A stretch of 64,000 nt of DNA, from NCBI GenBank assembly GCA_030680835.1, contig JAUXUD010000086.1:62001-126000 (forward strand), in the 5' to 3' direction. Below the pieces are notes generated by a model. It was not told where the DNA came from. It did no database searches and saw nothing but the letters and a program-made list of their open reading frames with translations. Below, one piece after another: positions 55,842-64,000 of this stretch (its first letter is position 1; each line of letters opens with the position of its first letter). The stretch is from Bacteroidota bacterium. Lineage in GTDB: Bacteria; Bacteroidota; Bacteroidia; UKL13-3. The position numbers and the translations under genes are program-made.

Positions 55842-55927
55842 AAACACATAGGCACAATAGGAAAACACATAGGTTTCACATAGATTTTCTATGTGAAACC
55901 TATGTAAATCTATGTGCCTATGTGTTT
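55842..55927. repeat. Nested inverted repeat between mpl and valS
   Basis: A 15-bp outer pair (AAACACATAGGCACA, 55842-55856, with 55913-55927) encloses a 17-bp inner pair (55867-55883 with 55889-55905, loop ATTTT). Both pairs are perfect. The unit CACATAG/CTATGTG recurs throughout. Between convergent genes, it can act as a bidirectional terminator. Confidence 0.88.
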
Positions 55928-55959
55928 AATTCCCGCAATTATCAACAACCAAAACCATC

Positions 55960-58629
55960 CTACAAAGACCCTAAACTCCCCTTTAAAGCCAAAATCTTCT
56001 GCAAGGCATCCGCTTGTTTCTGCCTTTCCTTTTCAACCAACTCAGGTTTGGCATTGGCCATAAATTTTTCATTGCCCAGCTTCGCATCAACCGATTTCAA
56101 AAAGCCGTCCAGATATTCAATTTCCTTAGTAATCTTTTCTTTCTCAGCACCGGCATCCATTTGCAGATTCAGTACCACATATATTTCATCTATATCAACA
56201 GGTAACAAAATTGCATGCTCAACTTTTTCTTTAACAAATGTAATTGCTGAAACATTAGCCAGCTTTTGAATCAGGAACATATAGGGTTTGTAGAGATTTT
56301 CACTGTTGGCTTTAATGAATATTTCAAAAGACTCTTTCGGACTTAAACCCTTTGCATTACGCAGGTTTCTGATTTGTTGTATGCTTTCAAAAACGCGTGA
56401 TAAATCAGGTGTAGGCAAATCTGAAACCAATTTTATTTCAGGATATTTTTCAATACAAATACTCTCACCCTGTTTGCGTTCAGCCATATTTTGCCAAATT
56501 TCTTCGGTGATAAAAGGCATAAACGGATGCAATACTTTCATCAGTTCTTCAAAGAAAATTACGGTTTGCTTATAAGTACTTTCATCGATAGGTTCACCAT
56601 AAACCGGTTTTATCATTTCGAGGTACCAGGCACAATAATCATCCCAAATGAGCTTGTAAATACTCATCAAAGCTTCGCTTAAACGATAGTCTTTAAATTT
56701 ATCTTCTGTTTCAATCAAAATGGCATTAAACCTTCCTTTGAACCAATCGATACTTATAGCATTTGCCTTTAAAATATCATCATTAAAAGCACTATCCGGT
56801 TTCACTTCCCAACCGTTTATCAACCTGTAGGCATTCCATATTTTATTGGCAAAATTACGGCCCTGTTCTACCATGCTTTCATCAAACAAAATATCATTAC
56901 CTGCCGGTGAACAAATCAACATGCCCATTCGCACGCCATCGGCACCAAACTTTTCAATCAAATCCAAAGGGTCAGGTGAATTGCCCAATGATTTACTCAT
57001 TTTACGCCGCTGTTTATCACGTACAATGCCAGTATAATACACGTTGCTGAATGGCTTCTCTCCCCTAAATTCGTAACCTGCCATAATCATGCGGGCAACC
57101 CAAAAAAACAATATCTCAGGTGCTGTTACCAGGTCTTGCGTAGGATAAAAATACTTGATATCGGCATTGTCTTTATCTTTAAAACCATCAAAAACAGATA
57201 TCGGCCATAACCAGGAACTAAACCAGGTGTCCAGTACGTCTTCATCCTGGTGGAGGTCTTCTGGCTTTTGGCCTTTAGCCTTTAGCCCTTGGCCATTAGC
57301 TATTTCTATTGCTTGCCGTGCGGTTTTTGCAACTGCAACAAGATTTCCTTCGTTGTCATACCAGGCGGGAATGCGTTGGCCCCACCAAAGCTGACGGCTG
57401 ATGCACCAGTCTTTGATGTTTTCGATCCAATGCCTGTATGTGTTTTTCATTTTGGCGGGATGAAATTGAATTTCATCGTTCATCACTGCATCCAAAACCT
57501 GTGGATTCCGTTCCATGAATTTTTTCATATCCACCCACCACTGCAAACTCAAACGGGGTTCAATTACTGCTCCGGTTCTTTCGCTGGTACCAATCTGATT
57601 TTTGTATTCTTCCACCTTTAAAATATGCCCTGCTTCTTCCAGATCAATAGCAATTTGTTTGCGCACGGCAAAACGGTCTTTACCAATATAACGCGTATCT
57701 TCTGCATGCTCATTTAAAAAGCCTTCTTCAGTTAAAATATCAATTACAGGCAACTTGTATTTTTGTCCCAAGGCATAATCATTTACGTCATGCGCAGGAG
57801 TAACCTTGAGGCAACCGGTACCGAATTCCATGTCAACATATTCATCGGCAATAACCGGAATTTCTCGTTTGATAAATGGAACCAAAGCTTTCTTTCCAAC
57901 CAGGTGTTTAAAACGTTCATCATTGGGGTTTACGCAAATGGCAACATCTGCCAAAATGGTTTCGGGACGGGTAGTAGCAATCGTAATAAACTGCCCTGTA
58001 TCGTCGGCCAAAAAGTATTTAATATAATACAATTTCGAATTTACTTCTTTATGAATTACTTCTTCGTCGCTCACCGCGGTTTTACCTTGCGGGTCCCAGT
58101 TTACCATTCGCAATCCGCGGTAGATCAATCCTTTTTTATGCAGGTCAATAAACACATCAATAACCGCTTCACTCAAGCTGGGTTCAAGTGTAAAACGGGT
58201 TCGGTCCCAATCGCAACTTGCTCCCAATTTTTTAAGCTGATCCAAAATAATGCCGCCGTATTTTTCTTTCCACTCCCAGGCATAACTCAAAAATTCATCG
58301 CGGCTCAGGTCCGATTTTTTAATACCTCTTTCGCGTAACATCTGCACCACTTTGGCTTCGGTTGCAATCGATGCATGATCGGTACCCGGCACCCAGCATG
58401 CATTTTTACCCTGCATCCGAGCCCTTCTCACCAATATATCCTGAATGGTATTGTTAAGCATATGGCCCATATGCAAAACACCCGTAACATTTGGTGGAGG
58501 AATCACAATGGTATAAGGTTCTTTTTCTGAACCCGAATCCGCATGAAAAAACTTCTGCTCCAGCCAATAGCTGTACCACTTATCTTCAAATGCCTGCGGT
58601 GTATATGTTTTTGACAATTCTTTGTTCAT
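55960..58629 (-). CDS. valS: Valyl-tRNA synthetase
   Basis: An 889-residue class I synthetase. HIGH motif as HMGH (53-56) in PPPNVTGVLHMGHMLN; KMSKS at 543-547; editing domain with GTGCLKVTPAHDVND; a C-terminal coiled-coil arm (about 820-889) as in other ValRS. The stretch ANGQGLKAKGQKP (about 444-456), just before EDLHQDEDVLDTWFSS, is encoded by DNA similar to the intergenic GGCTAAAGGCC repeats and looks like an inserted segment. The protein is otherwise standard. Confidence 0.96.
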   Translation of the reverse strand: MNKELSKTYTPQAFEDKWYSYWLEQKFFHADSGSEKEPYTIVIPPPNVTGVLHMGHMLNNTIQDILVRRARMQGKNACWVPGTDHASIATEAKVVQMLRERGIKKSDLSRDEFLSYAWEWKEKYGGIILDQLKKLGASCDWDRTRFTLEPSLSEAVIDVFIDLHKKGLIYRGLRMVNWDPQGKTAVSDEEVIHKEVNSKLYYIKYFLADDTGQFITIATTRPETILADVAICVNPNDERFKHLVGKKALVPFIKREIPVIADEYVDMEFGTGCLKVTPAHDVNDYALGQKYKLPVIDILTEEGFLNEHAEDTRYIGKDRFAVRKQIAIDLEEAGHILKVEEYKNQIGTSERTGAVIEPRLSLQWWVDMKKFMERNPQVLDAVMNDEIQFHPAKMKNTYRHWIENIKDWCISRQLWWGQRIPAWYDNEGNLVAVAKTARQAIEIANGQGLKAKGQKPEDLHQDEDVLDTWFSSWLWPISVFDGFKDKDNADIKYFYPTQDLVTAPEILFFWVARMIMAGYEFRGEKPFSNVYYTGIVRDKQRRKMSKSLGNSPDPLDLIEKFGADGVRMGMLICSPAGNDILFDESMVEQGRNFANKIWNAYRLINGWEVKPDSAFNDDILKANAISIDWFKGRFNAILIETEDKFKDYRLSEALMSIYKLIWDDYCAWYLEMIKPVYGEPIDESTYKQTVIFFEELMKVLHPFMPFITEEIWQNMAERKQGESICIEKYPEIKLVSDLPTPDLSRVFESIQQIRNLRNAKGLSPKESFEIFIKANSENLYKPYMFLIQKLANVSAITFVKEKVEHAILLPVDIDEIYVVLNLQMDAGAEKEKITKEIEYLDGFLKSVDAKLGNEKFMANAKPELVEKERQKQADALQKILALKGSLGSL

Positions 58630-58656
58630 GGTTTAATTTTTTTACTTTTAAAAAAA

Positions 58657-58688
58657 AGACCCCGACCCAAATGAATGAGCCGGGGTCT
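58657..58688 (-). terminator. Terminator of the trmD-rplS operon
   Basis: AGACCCCG (58657-58664) pairs with CGGGGTCT (58681-58688), loop about 16 bases. On the minus strand the hairpin is followed by a run of T (plus-strand A-tract at 58649-58657). It lies just after the rplS stop at 58705, ahead of valS. Confidence 0.9.
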
Positions 58689-58704
58689 CTTAAGTTATTA
58701 AAAT

Positions 58705-59052
58705 CTACCCTCTTTTTTCTTTTACTTTGGCATTCTTTCCTTTGGCATCACGCAAATAGAACAAACGAGCCCTGCGGACTTTTCCACGCGACAACAATTC
58801 TATTTTATCGATATTGGCACTATACAAAGGAAATATTCTTTCAACACCTACTCCGTTTGAAATTTTACGAACGGTAAAAGTTTCGCTTAATCCGGCGTTT
58901 CTGCGTTGTAACACAATGCCCTGATACTGCTGAATGCGCTCTTTTACACCCTCGCGGATTTTATAATGAACATTAACAGTATCACCTGCTTTAAAATCAG
59001 GAAATGTTTTACCTGTTATGAATTCTTGCTCTACAAATTTTATTGCGTCCAT
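58705..59052 (-). CDS. rplS: 50S ribosomal protein L19
   Basis: A 115-residue protein from the ATG at 59052, the normal length of L19. Signatures are [49 protein letters not shown] and [19 protein letters not shown] longer frame to 59166 adds 38 non-homologous residues and is rejected. L19 sits at the 30S-50S interface. trmD is directly upstream, as in most bacteria. Confidence 0.95.
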   Translation of the reverse strand: MDAIKFVEQEFITGKTFPDFKAGDTVNVHYKIREGVKERIQQYQGIVLQRRNAGLSETFTVRKISNGVGVERIFPLYSANIDKIELLSRGKVRRARLFYLRDAKGKNAKVKEKRG

Positions 59053-59168
59053 GATTGTGTCTCTCTTTTCTAAAAAATCGGACTGCGAAATTAGTGATTC
59101 TGCATCAAAATCAAAAATATCCTTTGAAAATAGTTTCACATTTTTGCCCAACTGTCCACATTTCAACT

Positions 59169-59843
59169 CTATTTACCCAAATCCGGTCGCCGCTTGGCCG
59201 TCCGTTCGAGGCTTTGCTCATGGCGCCATTCGTCTATTTTGGCCTGATGACCCGAAAGCAGGATATCAGGTACCTTCCAGCCTTTATATTCGGCCGGGCG
59301 GGTATACACAGGCGGGCTAATCAAATCATCCTGGAATGAATCGCTTAATGCCGAACACTCATCGCCCAAAACACCTGGGATCAGACGTATAATAGCATCA
59401 ACCATTGCGGCTGCGGCCAGTTCACCTCCGCTTAATACAAAATCCCCCAAACTTAATTCCCTGGTTACCAAATTTTCGCGTACGCGCTCGTCAACTCCCT
59501 TATAATGTCCACATAAAAATATCAGATTGGCTTTACCCGATAACTGATTGGCAATTTTTTGGTCAAACAATTCCCCGTCCGGACTGAGATAAATCACCTC
59601 ATCATAACTTCTGAGGGTATGCAGGCTCTGTAAACACAAATCAATGGGTTCCACGCTCATAACCATGCCTGCGCCTCCACCAAAGGGGTAATCGTCCACA
59701 TTTTTGTGTTTCGAAAGTGAAAAATCGCGGATATTGTGCAAATCGATGTTTACCAATTGCTTTTCAACCGCCCTTTTAACAATGGATTGGCTAAAAGGTC
59801 CGTCGAAAATTTGGGGAAATAAGGTTAAAATGTCGATTTGCAT
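59169..59843 (-). CDS. trmD: tRNA (guanine-37-N1)-methyltransferase
   Basis: A 224-residue SPOUT enzyme. It begins [15 protein letters not shown] and has [30 protein letters not shown] and [19 protein letters not shown], the signatures of TrmD, which makes m1G37 in tRNA to prevent frameshifting. It is followed 116 bases later by rplS, the classical order; rpsP and rimM are not upstream. Confidence 0.95.
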   Translation of the reverse strand: MQIDILTLFPQIFDGPFSQSIVKRAVEKQLVNIDLHNIRDFSLSKHKNVDDYPFGGGAGMVMSVEPIDLCLQSLHTLRSYDEVIYLSPDGELFDQKIANQLSGKANLIFLCGHYKGVDERVRENLVTRELSLGDFVLSGGELAAAAMVDAIIRLIPGVLGDECSALSDSFQDDLISPPVYTRPAEYKGWKVPDILLSGHQAKIDEWRHEQSLERTAKRRPDLGK

Positions 59844-59867
59844 ATGAAGCCGCAGTGGTTAAATTTG
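59837..59867 (+). promoter_or_regulatory. Consensus Bacteroidota promoter
   Basis: TTTG (59837-59840), 19 bases, TAAATTTG (59860-59867): an exact match to TTTG-N19-TAnnTTTG. It lies 36 bases before the ATG at 59904 and its -33 box overlaps the first codons of trmD. A TATATTTG on the other strand (59874-59881) may serve trmD. Confidence 0.75.
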
Positions 59868-59903
59868 TTTGAGCAAATATAGACAATCCAAAACCTTAAA
59901 ATT

Positions 59904-60584
59904 ATGAACGCCCACATAAATTCAATTTGCAGCCCCAAAATATTGCTTCTTGCTTTTATTTTCGTTTTTATGCTCAACGCAAAGGGGCAGGAAACTGAGG
60001 ATAGCACTCCCGAAGAAACAGGCAAAAAATTTAAGGCTGCCAAAGGAAAACCTGTAATGTACAATGCATTTGGAGCCGGTTTAGACCTGGGAACCGCCGG
60101 GGTATGGGAAAACAAAATGGTTGGCGGCAACCATGTGAGTTACCGCAAGTTAGGATTTGGCTTAAGCTGGCGTTTTGGAATTAAAAACTACGAAGAAATG
60201 AAAAAGGGGATAAGTATGGTTACATATGAAAATGCAGTGATTGACAGCATGCTGACATCAAAATACTTCAATACGTACTCTTATTCCATTATGGCTGATT
60301 TTGTATTTAAAATTACAAAAAAAATACCTATTTATATTGGGGCAGGTGTAATACGCCAAAGGCAGTTTGTTGAAATCTATCCACCTTGGAAAAACCCCGG
60401 TGAAACGGAATGGACCATTAACCCGAATGAAGTTAAATTTGTACCCAATTTTACAGCGGGGGTGTTTGTGCCTTTATTTAGCCGCCTGGTTTTAAATGTG
60501 GGATATGATCATGTACCCCAAATGGTTTTTGTGGGATTAAGCATTTCAGGGCCGTATAATTACCAGGATATTGATATGTGGTAA
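59904..60584 (+). CDS. Secreted outer-membrane-like protein, unknown function
   Basis: A 226-residue protein. Signal peptide (ILLLAFIFVFMLNAKGQE), an acidic spacer, then beta strands: GLDLGTAGVWENKMVGGN, YRKLGFGLSWRFGIKNY, ADFVFKITKKIPIYIGAGV, RLVLNVGYDHVPQMVFVGLSISG. This looks like an eight-stranded small outer-membrane barrel. It has the best promoter match in the window. No family recognised. Confidence 0.7.
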   Translation: MNAHINSICSPKILLLAFIFVFMLNAKGQETEDSTPEETGKKFKAAKGKPVMYNAFGAGLDLGTAGVWENKMVGGNHVSYRKLGFGLSWRFGIKNYEEMKKGISMVTYENAVIDSMLTSKYFNTYSYSIMADFVFKITKKIPIYIGAGVIRQRQFVEIYPPWKNPGETEWTINPNEVKFVPNFTAGVFVPLFSRLVLNVGYDHVPQMVFVGLSISGPYNYQDIDMW

Positions 60585-60593
60585 AAATTTTTG

Positions 60594-60665
60594 TCCCGTT
60601 CCCGTTCCCGTTCCGGTAGGGACAGGTCGCGACCTGTCCCTACCGGAACGGGAACGGGAACGGGA
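60594..60665. repeat. Perfect 72-bp palindrome
   Basis: The left arm 60594-60629 and the right arm 60630-60665 are exact reverse complements (36 bp each, no spacer). The outer part consists of CCCGTT/AACGGG repeats and the centre is GGTAGGGACAGGTCG and its complement. It lies between the convergent stops at 60584 and 60694, where a bidirectional terminator would be expected. Confidence 0.92.
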
Positions 60666-60693
60666 ATGCATGTAATAGGACAACGAACACTGG

Positions 60694-62340
60694 TTATTTT
60701 TCTGGTTGTTTTGGTGGATAAACAACTTTTTTGGCTTCTTCGTTATCCGGATCAAGCTCCAGAATTTCTTTAAAATATTCTTTTGCTTTTGCTTCGTTGT
60801 CTTTGTTTAAATAAAAGATTCCGATATAACGGTAAGCTGCTATTAAATTGGCCTTGTTCTTGTCTTTAAGAGCTATAAATTTAACTGAATCAGCCTTTAA
60901 TACTGAGATAAATTTTTCGAAATTCTCTTTGGCAATTTCTGTTTTATAGGTTGGGTCAATGTTTGAATTGGCATTGCCCCTCCATAAATATGCTTCCGCA
61001 TATTCGGGTATCAGTTCATTTACTTTCATAAATGCGGTATCGGCTTTGTAGAAATTTTTTGCATAATAATGCATTTTACCCATCAGAAAATAATCTCCGG
61101 CGTTGGTCCTTTTGGCTTTGGTTAAATAGAATTCATAGGTTGCCGCAGCTTCCTCAAAGCGTTTCATTTTATTGTAGGTTTTGGCAATTTCTTTGTATAT
61201 TTCAACATTCGCAGGGTTCATTTCCAATGCTTTGTATAAATTGATGAGTGCCAGTGAATCTTTCCCTGAAACCTTGGCCTGCAGCATCCCCAGATATTCA
61301 TAATCGGCAGCAATAATCTTTTTTGGATCCACCTTTTTCATGTAATATTCCAATGCAGCCAGCCCCAGTCTTGCTTTTTCAATATCATTTTTCAAAGCAA
61401 TTACTTCATAGGTTGAATAACCGCGTAACCTGTATAATATTAAAGTTAGGGTGTCCTTTTTTTGAAGTTCTTCAATCTTTGTAAGGGCCTCATCGTACTC
61501 CTTGCTTAAAAACAAAATCCGGGCAAAACGAATCTGATTGGCGGTACTGGGTTCAGAATGCTGCAAATATTTTAAATAGGTTTCTTTTGCCTTTTCAAAT
61601 TTATGCTGGGCATAATACAACTCAGCCTGGTATTTTAAGGCAGGCGCGTACAATGAATCTTTTTCAAATGCTCTGTTTAAATCACTCTGTGCACTTTCGA
61701 AATTTTTAACGCGCAGCCAAATTACAGCAACACGTACATAGGCTTTGGGGTTTTTAGGATCAACAGCAATGGCCCTTTCATAAAACGTTGCTGCGTTACC
61801 CCCATCATTTCGCTCCAGGTAAACATCACCACCGGCAATCAGTAAATTATAATCTCTTTTGTTTTGGTCATAACCCATCCTGATGAGTACTTCTGCTTCA
61901 TCCAGCATTTTTATATTGTCGTTGCTTACCATTCCGGTAGCTACTAAAGTTATTGCCCGTATATCTGTATAAGTGCCATTTTTAGCCATGCTAAATGAAA
62001 GGGCTTTATTAAAATACTCAGTTGCTTTTGCTTTATTTCCCAGCATCAGTTCAATTTCACCCAGGCCCGCATAATTGGCGGGATTGGCCGGTGCAATTTT
62101 TATACCTGCGTTATAGTTAAACTCGGCCGAATCAATATTTAATAAGTTGATGTATGTTTGACCCAAATAATAATAATAATCGCCATTGGATGGGTTGTTT
62201 TTTACCAATACTCCAAATATATCCCGTGCAGCCTCATATTTTTCAAAATCGATTAAGCGTAAACCTACCTGGTAAAGTTGCGCTTTTACACTCAAAGAGA
62301 TGAAACCCAAAAATACTGCAATTAAAAAACCCTTTTTCAT
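60694..62340 (-). CDS. Periplasmic tetratricopeptide-repeat protein
   Basis: A 548-residue protein with a signal peptide (FLIAVFLGFISLSVKAQ) and about ten TPR units, recognisable by motifs such as ANYAGLGEIELMLGNKAKATEYFNKAL, AATFYERAIAVDPKNPKAYVRVAVI and AKEYFKEILELDPDNEEA. TPRs bind other proteins. It lies 18 bases downstream of the PstS-like gene in the same operon, an arrangement I recall from Bacteroidota TonB operons. Confidence 0.85.
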   Translation of the reverse strand: MKKGFLIAVFLGFISLSVKAQLYQVGLRLIDFEKYEAARDIFGVLVKNNPSNGDYYYYLGQTYINLLNIDSAEFNYNAGIKIAPANPANYAGLGEIELMLGNKAKATEYFNKALSFSMAKNGTYTDIRAITLVATGMVSNDNIKMLDEAEVLIRMGYDQNKRDYNLLIAGGDVYLERNDGGNAATFYERAIAVDPKNPKAYVRVAVIWLRVKNFESAQSDLNRAFEKDSLYAPALKYQAELYYAQHKFEKAKETYLKYLQHSEPSTANQIRFARILFLSKEYDEALTKIEELQKKDTLTLILYRLRGYSTYEVIALKNDIEKARLGLAALEYYMKKVDPKKIIAADYEYLGMLQAKVSGKDSLALINLYKALEMNPANVEIYKEIAKTYNKMKRFEEAAATYEFYLTKAKRTNAGDYFLMGKMHYYAKNFYKADTAFMKVNELIPEYAEAYLWRGNANSNIDPTYKTEIAKENFEKFISVLKADSVKFIALKDKNKANLIAAYRYIGIFYLNKDNEAKAKEYFKEILELDPDNEEAKKVVYPPKQPEK

Positions 62341-62358
62341 TTTTATTCTTTTTAATGT

Positions 62359-63294
62359 TTATTGTACAATTGTACGAATTGATGACCGGTAAGGTACCAG
62401 TCCTCCCTTTAAAATAATTTTTTGTCCCGGTTCACTTCCCATGAAACTTACAAAGCCCGTGCCAAGTCCCTCTTTAAGTTCCCGGCTGTTTACAATAATG
62501 GTTCTCCAATAAGGATACTGCTTTAAGGCTATGTTTCCCTGAATGGGCTTATTGGTAATGCCCGCAACCCGCATAATTACCGGTTCAATTTCGGCTACCT
62601 TGATATTATCCAGAAAGTACCGAACCACCGAATCATCTTTATCACTGATCCAGCTCACGCCAATAATCCCTATGGCATTTTTATTTTCTTCCACATACTT
62701 TATAACGTCAGGATTTGATTTAAGTGCAAATGAAGTTTTGCCCAGTTTATTTCCATTTAGCACACTGTCCTGCAACAAGCGCACCGCCCCTGAAGTAGGA
62801 TTATCAAATACAATCTGAATTTTACCCAGGCTGTTATTTTTATTAAGCTGATCCCATGAATTGATTTCCCCGCTCAACAAAGCCTTAACCTGTGCCCTGG
62901 TAAAAATGGTATCCCTGTTTGCAGGATTTAAGATAAATGCAATCGCATCATATCCAATTTTGAAGTAGCGGGCATGACTTATTTTCTGTTCATTCAACTG
63001 CAGGGTTTCTTCTTTGGTGAGTTCGCGGGTAATGATGGCCATACGGGCACTGTCGTGGAGCATCATGCGCACAGCCTCCTGTTCACTGCAATAAACAATA
63101 TTGATGATTCCTTTAGGATACAAATGTTCGAAAACCATTTCTTCGGCTTCGATAATGGGGCGCAGACTTTCATCACAACTTACCGTTATTTCACCAATGG
63201 TAGTTGTTTCAACTTTTTTGTTTTGCGAGTTATTGGTACAGGCAAAAATACCCGTAATCAAAAAGGTGAAAACTAGTTTATTTATATTTATCAT
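62359..63294 (-). CDS. PstS-like substrate-binding lipoprotein
   Basis: A 311-residue lipoprotein (lipobox FAC, C19). It resembles phosphate-binding PstS domains of the PBP-like type: GEITVSCDESLRPIIEAEEMVFEHLYPKG, YFKIGYDAIAFILNPANRD, LLSGEINSWDQL, NPTSGAVRLLQDSVL and IGIIGVSWISD. The start overlaps the preceding stop as ATGA, so translation is coupled. It may bind phosphate or another ligand, possibly feeding a TonB complex; no ABC permease is nearby. Confidence 0.83.
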   Translation of the reverse strand: MININKLVFTFLITGIFACTNNSQNKKVETTTIGEITVSCDESLRPIIEAEEMVFEHLYPKGIINIVYCSEQEAVRMMLHDSARMAIITRELTKEETLQLNEQKISHARYFKIGYDAIAFILNPANRDTIFTRAQVKALLSGEINSWDQLNKNNSLGKIQIVFDNPTSGAVRLLQDSVLNGNKLGKTSFALKSNPDVIKYVEENKNAIGIIGVSWISDKDDSVVRYFLDNIKVAEIEPVIMRVAGITNKPIQGNIALKQYPYWRTIIVNSRELKEGLGTGFVSFMGSEPGQKIILKGGLVPYRSSIRTIVQ

Positions 63295-63512
63295 GACTTA
63301 AATACCCGGTATAAACGAAAGCTGCCATAAGCAACCAGCATTATACTGATAAAAGTTTTTGTAAATATATCTATGTTTTCTAAAAAAGGAAAGAAGAAAA
63401 AAATGAAGCCCATAACAATATAAAAAACGCCCATTACAGTGCTAAAGTATTTAAAAATTCCGGCAACTTTATGCTGGCGTTTTTCTCTGATTTCTTCTAA
63501 TTGTGGGTTCAA
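63291..63512 (-). CDS. Small two-helix membrane protein
   Basis: About 73 residues if it starts at TTG 63512. Upstream in-frame alternatives are a GTG at 63563, which lies in the loop of a terminator-like hairpin and is less likely. It has a charged N-terminus (LEEIREKRQHK) and two hydrophobic segments (YFSTVMGVFYIVMGFIFFFFPFL and FTKTFISIMLVAYGSFRLYRV). Its TGA overlaps the PstS-like ATG. It sits between TonB and the PstS-like gene. Confidence 0.55.
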   Translation of the reverse strand: MNPQLEEIREKRQHKVAGIFKYFSTVMGVFYIVMGFIFFFFPFLENIDIFTKTFISIMLVAYGSFRLYRVFKS

Positions 63513-63530
63513 GTTTATATTATTAACAAA

Positions 63531-63585
63531 GCCTGAACCACACCCTGCTGAAATGCTTTGCACTGCAAAAAGGTGTGGTTCAGGC
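63531..63585 (-). terminator. Hairpin after the TonB-like gene
   Basis: A perfect 14-bp inverted repeat, GCCTGAACCACACC (63531-63544) with 63572-63585, and a 27-base loop, directly after the TonB-like stop at 63598 and followed on the minus strand by TTTGTTAATAAT. It may reduce transcription into the downstream genes rather than end it, since they are close. Confidence 0.65.
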
Positions 63586-63597
63586 TGATTATACCAA

Positions 63598-64000
63598 TTA
63601 ATTTAACTGAAAACGTATGGGTAAGGTAAATGTTACATTTACCGGCTTGCCATTTTGTTTTCCGGGCGTCCAGGGTGGCATCATTTTTAGCACACGCAGT
63701 GCTTCTTCTTCGCAACCCCATCCAATTTTTTTACCCGGCATTTCAATTCTCGAAATTTTTCCATCGTTACCCACCACGAAGGTAAGGATTACCCTGCCTT
63801 CAATTCCGTTCTCGCGGGCCAAAGGTGGATATGAAATATTTTTGCTGAGGAAGCGTGTAAGTTCGGCTTCGCCACCTGGGAATTCGGGCATTTGCTCAGC
63901 GTATAACAGTACTTCAGTTTCTCCTTCCCCTTCTCCCCCTTCTGTTAAGCTTGCATCTACGCCATTGGGATCACCCTCTACGGTTTCTTTGCCTGCTTCT
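63598..64000 (-). CDS. Energy transducer TonB, C-terminal part (5' end beyond the window)
   Basis: The frame is open from the right edge, so the N-terminus is missing. The visible 133 residues are an acidic Glu/Gly-rich linker (TEGGEGEGETEVLLYAEQ) and a TonB_C domain (MPEFPGGEAELTRFL, ARENGIEGRVILTFVV, PPWTPGKQNGKPV, LPIRFQLN). The missing part should include a membrane anchor and Pro-rich spacer. It is close to domain 1 of the protein at 53279. It starts an operon with a small membrane protein, the PstS-like protein and the TPR protein. Confidence 0.85.
   Translation of the reverse strand, partial: EAGKETVEGDPNGVDASLTEGGEGEGETEVLLYAEQMPEFPGGEAELTRFLSKNISYPPLARENGIEGRVILTFVVGNDGKISRIEMPGKKIGWGCEEEALRVLKMMPPWTPGKQNGKPVNVTFTLPIRFQLN

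Noticed and set aside
57763-58338. 191-residue frame antisense to valS
   Set aside because: Antisense to a conserved part of valS, without homology or a start context.
58705-59166. Long version of rplS
   Set aside because: The extra 38 N-terminal residues are not L19-like; the ATG at 59052 gives the family length.
1-64000. Insertion sequences, prophage, rRNA or tRNA genes
   Set aside because: No transposase, phage structural protein or cloverleaf-like stretch was seen; repeats are non-coding.

Overview
The window comes from a member of the Bacteroidota. Support for this: two proteins with C-terminal type IX secretion sorting domains; a TonB-dependent receptor with a carboxypeptidase-like N-terminal domain; a DUF2027-Smr protein; a Porin_10-type porin; an S46 dipeptidyl-peptidase; a GH92 mannosidase with a galactose-binding-like tail; almost no Shine-Dalgarno sequences; and several upstream sites fitting the Bacteroidota promoter pattern TTTG-N19/20-TAnnTTTG. 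The DNA is AT-rich and densely coding on both strands. I saw no rRNA, tRNA, transposase, prophage or CRISPR array.

Layout. 1-6.8 kb: the N-terminal part of a ThiF/Rv1355c-like gene cut by the window edge, a response-regulator receiver protein, a DUF2027-Smr protein, ychF, glmM and a Wzi-like outer-membrane protein. 6.9-18.4 kb: a TonB-dependent receptor, rluF, accC, a secreted protein of unknown function, a small membrane protein, ispD, queA and a metzincin-like zinc lipoprotein protease. 18.5-28.1 kb: an amidohydrolase, a PiT phosphate transporter, an S46 peptidase, a DUF47-PiT pair, a DUF4920 lipoprotein, an ECF sigma factor with a small candidate anti-sigma protein, and a beta-barrel protein. 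28.1-38.1 kb: uvrA, pyc, a DUF4440 protein, an SDR oxidoreductase, a degenerate redoxin and a GNAT-like protein. 38.2-46.2 kb: a tandem pair of LVIVD-repeat T9SS cargo proteins with a putative porin, then the GH92 enzyme. 46.5-53.2 kb: an accessory stretch with DUF3788, flotillin plus NfeD, a PIN toxin-antitoxin pair, a lone HsdR-N nuclease, a membrane protein and an MBL hydrolase. 53.3-64 kb: a double TonB_C protein, mpl, valS, trmD-rplS, a secreted protein, and an operon of TonB, a small membrane protein, a PstS-like lipoprotein and a TPR protein that runs off the right edge.

The most striking feature is not a gene. Many genes are followed, within 0-5 bases of the stop codon in most cases, by tandem arrays of 7-bp units: ATGTACG/ATGTACA, or ATGAGTT and its variants. 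The arrays read in the same direction as the gene they follow: six GTACRAT arrays and two GAGTTAT-type arrays, with one GAGTTAT array as the exception. Three further genes are followed by sense-oriented GAGGGTAGGA-type repeats. Perfect palindromes sit between genes or inside arrays, and a piece of one intergenic repeat family appears to have been absorbed in frame into valS. This looks like a genome-wide 3'-end repeat system, and its function, if any, is not evident from sequence.

Working together: trmD-rplS and valS serve translation; glmM and mpl serve peptidoglycan; pyc and accC are biotin-dependent carboxylations; two PiT carriers, DUF47 and a PstS-like lipoprotein concern phosphate or cell-envelope energisation; and the receptor, porins and the TonB operon form the outer-membrane uptake machinery.
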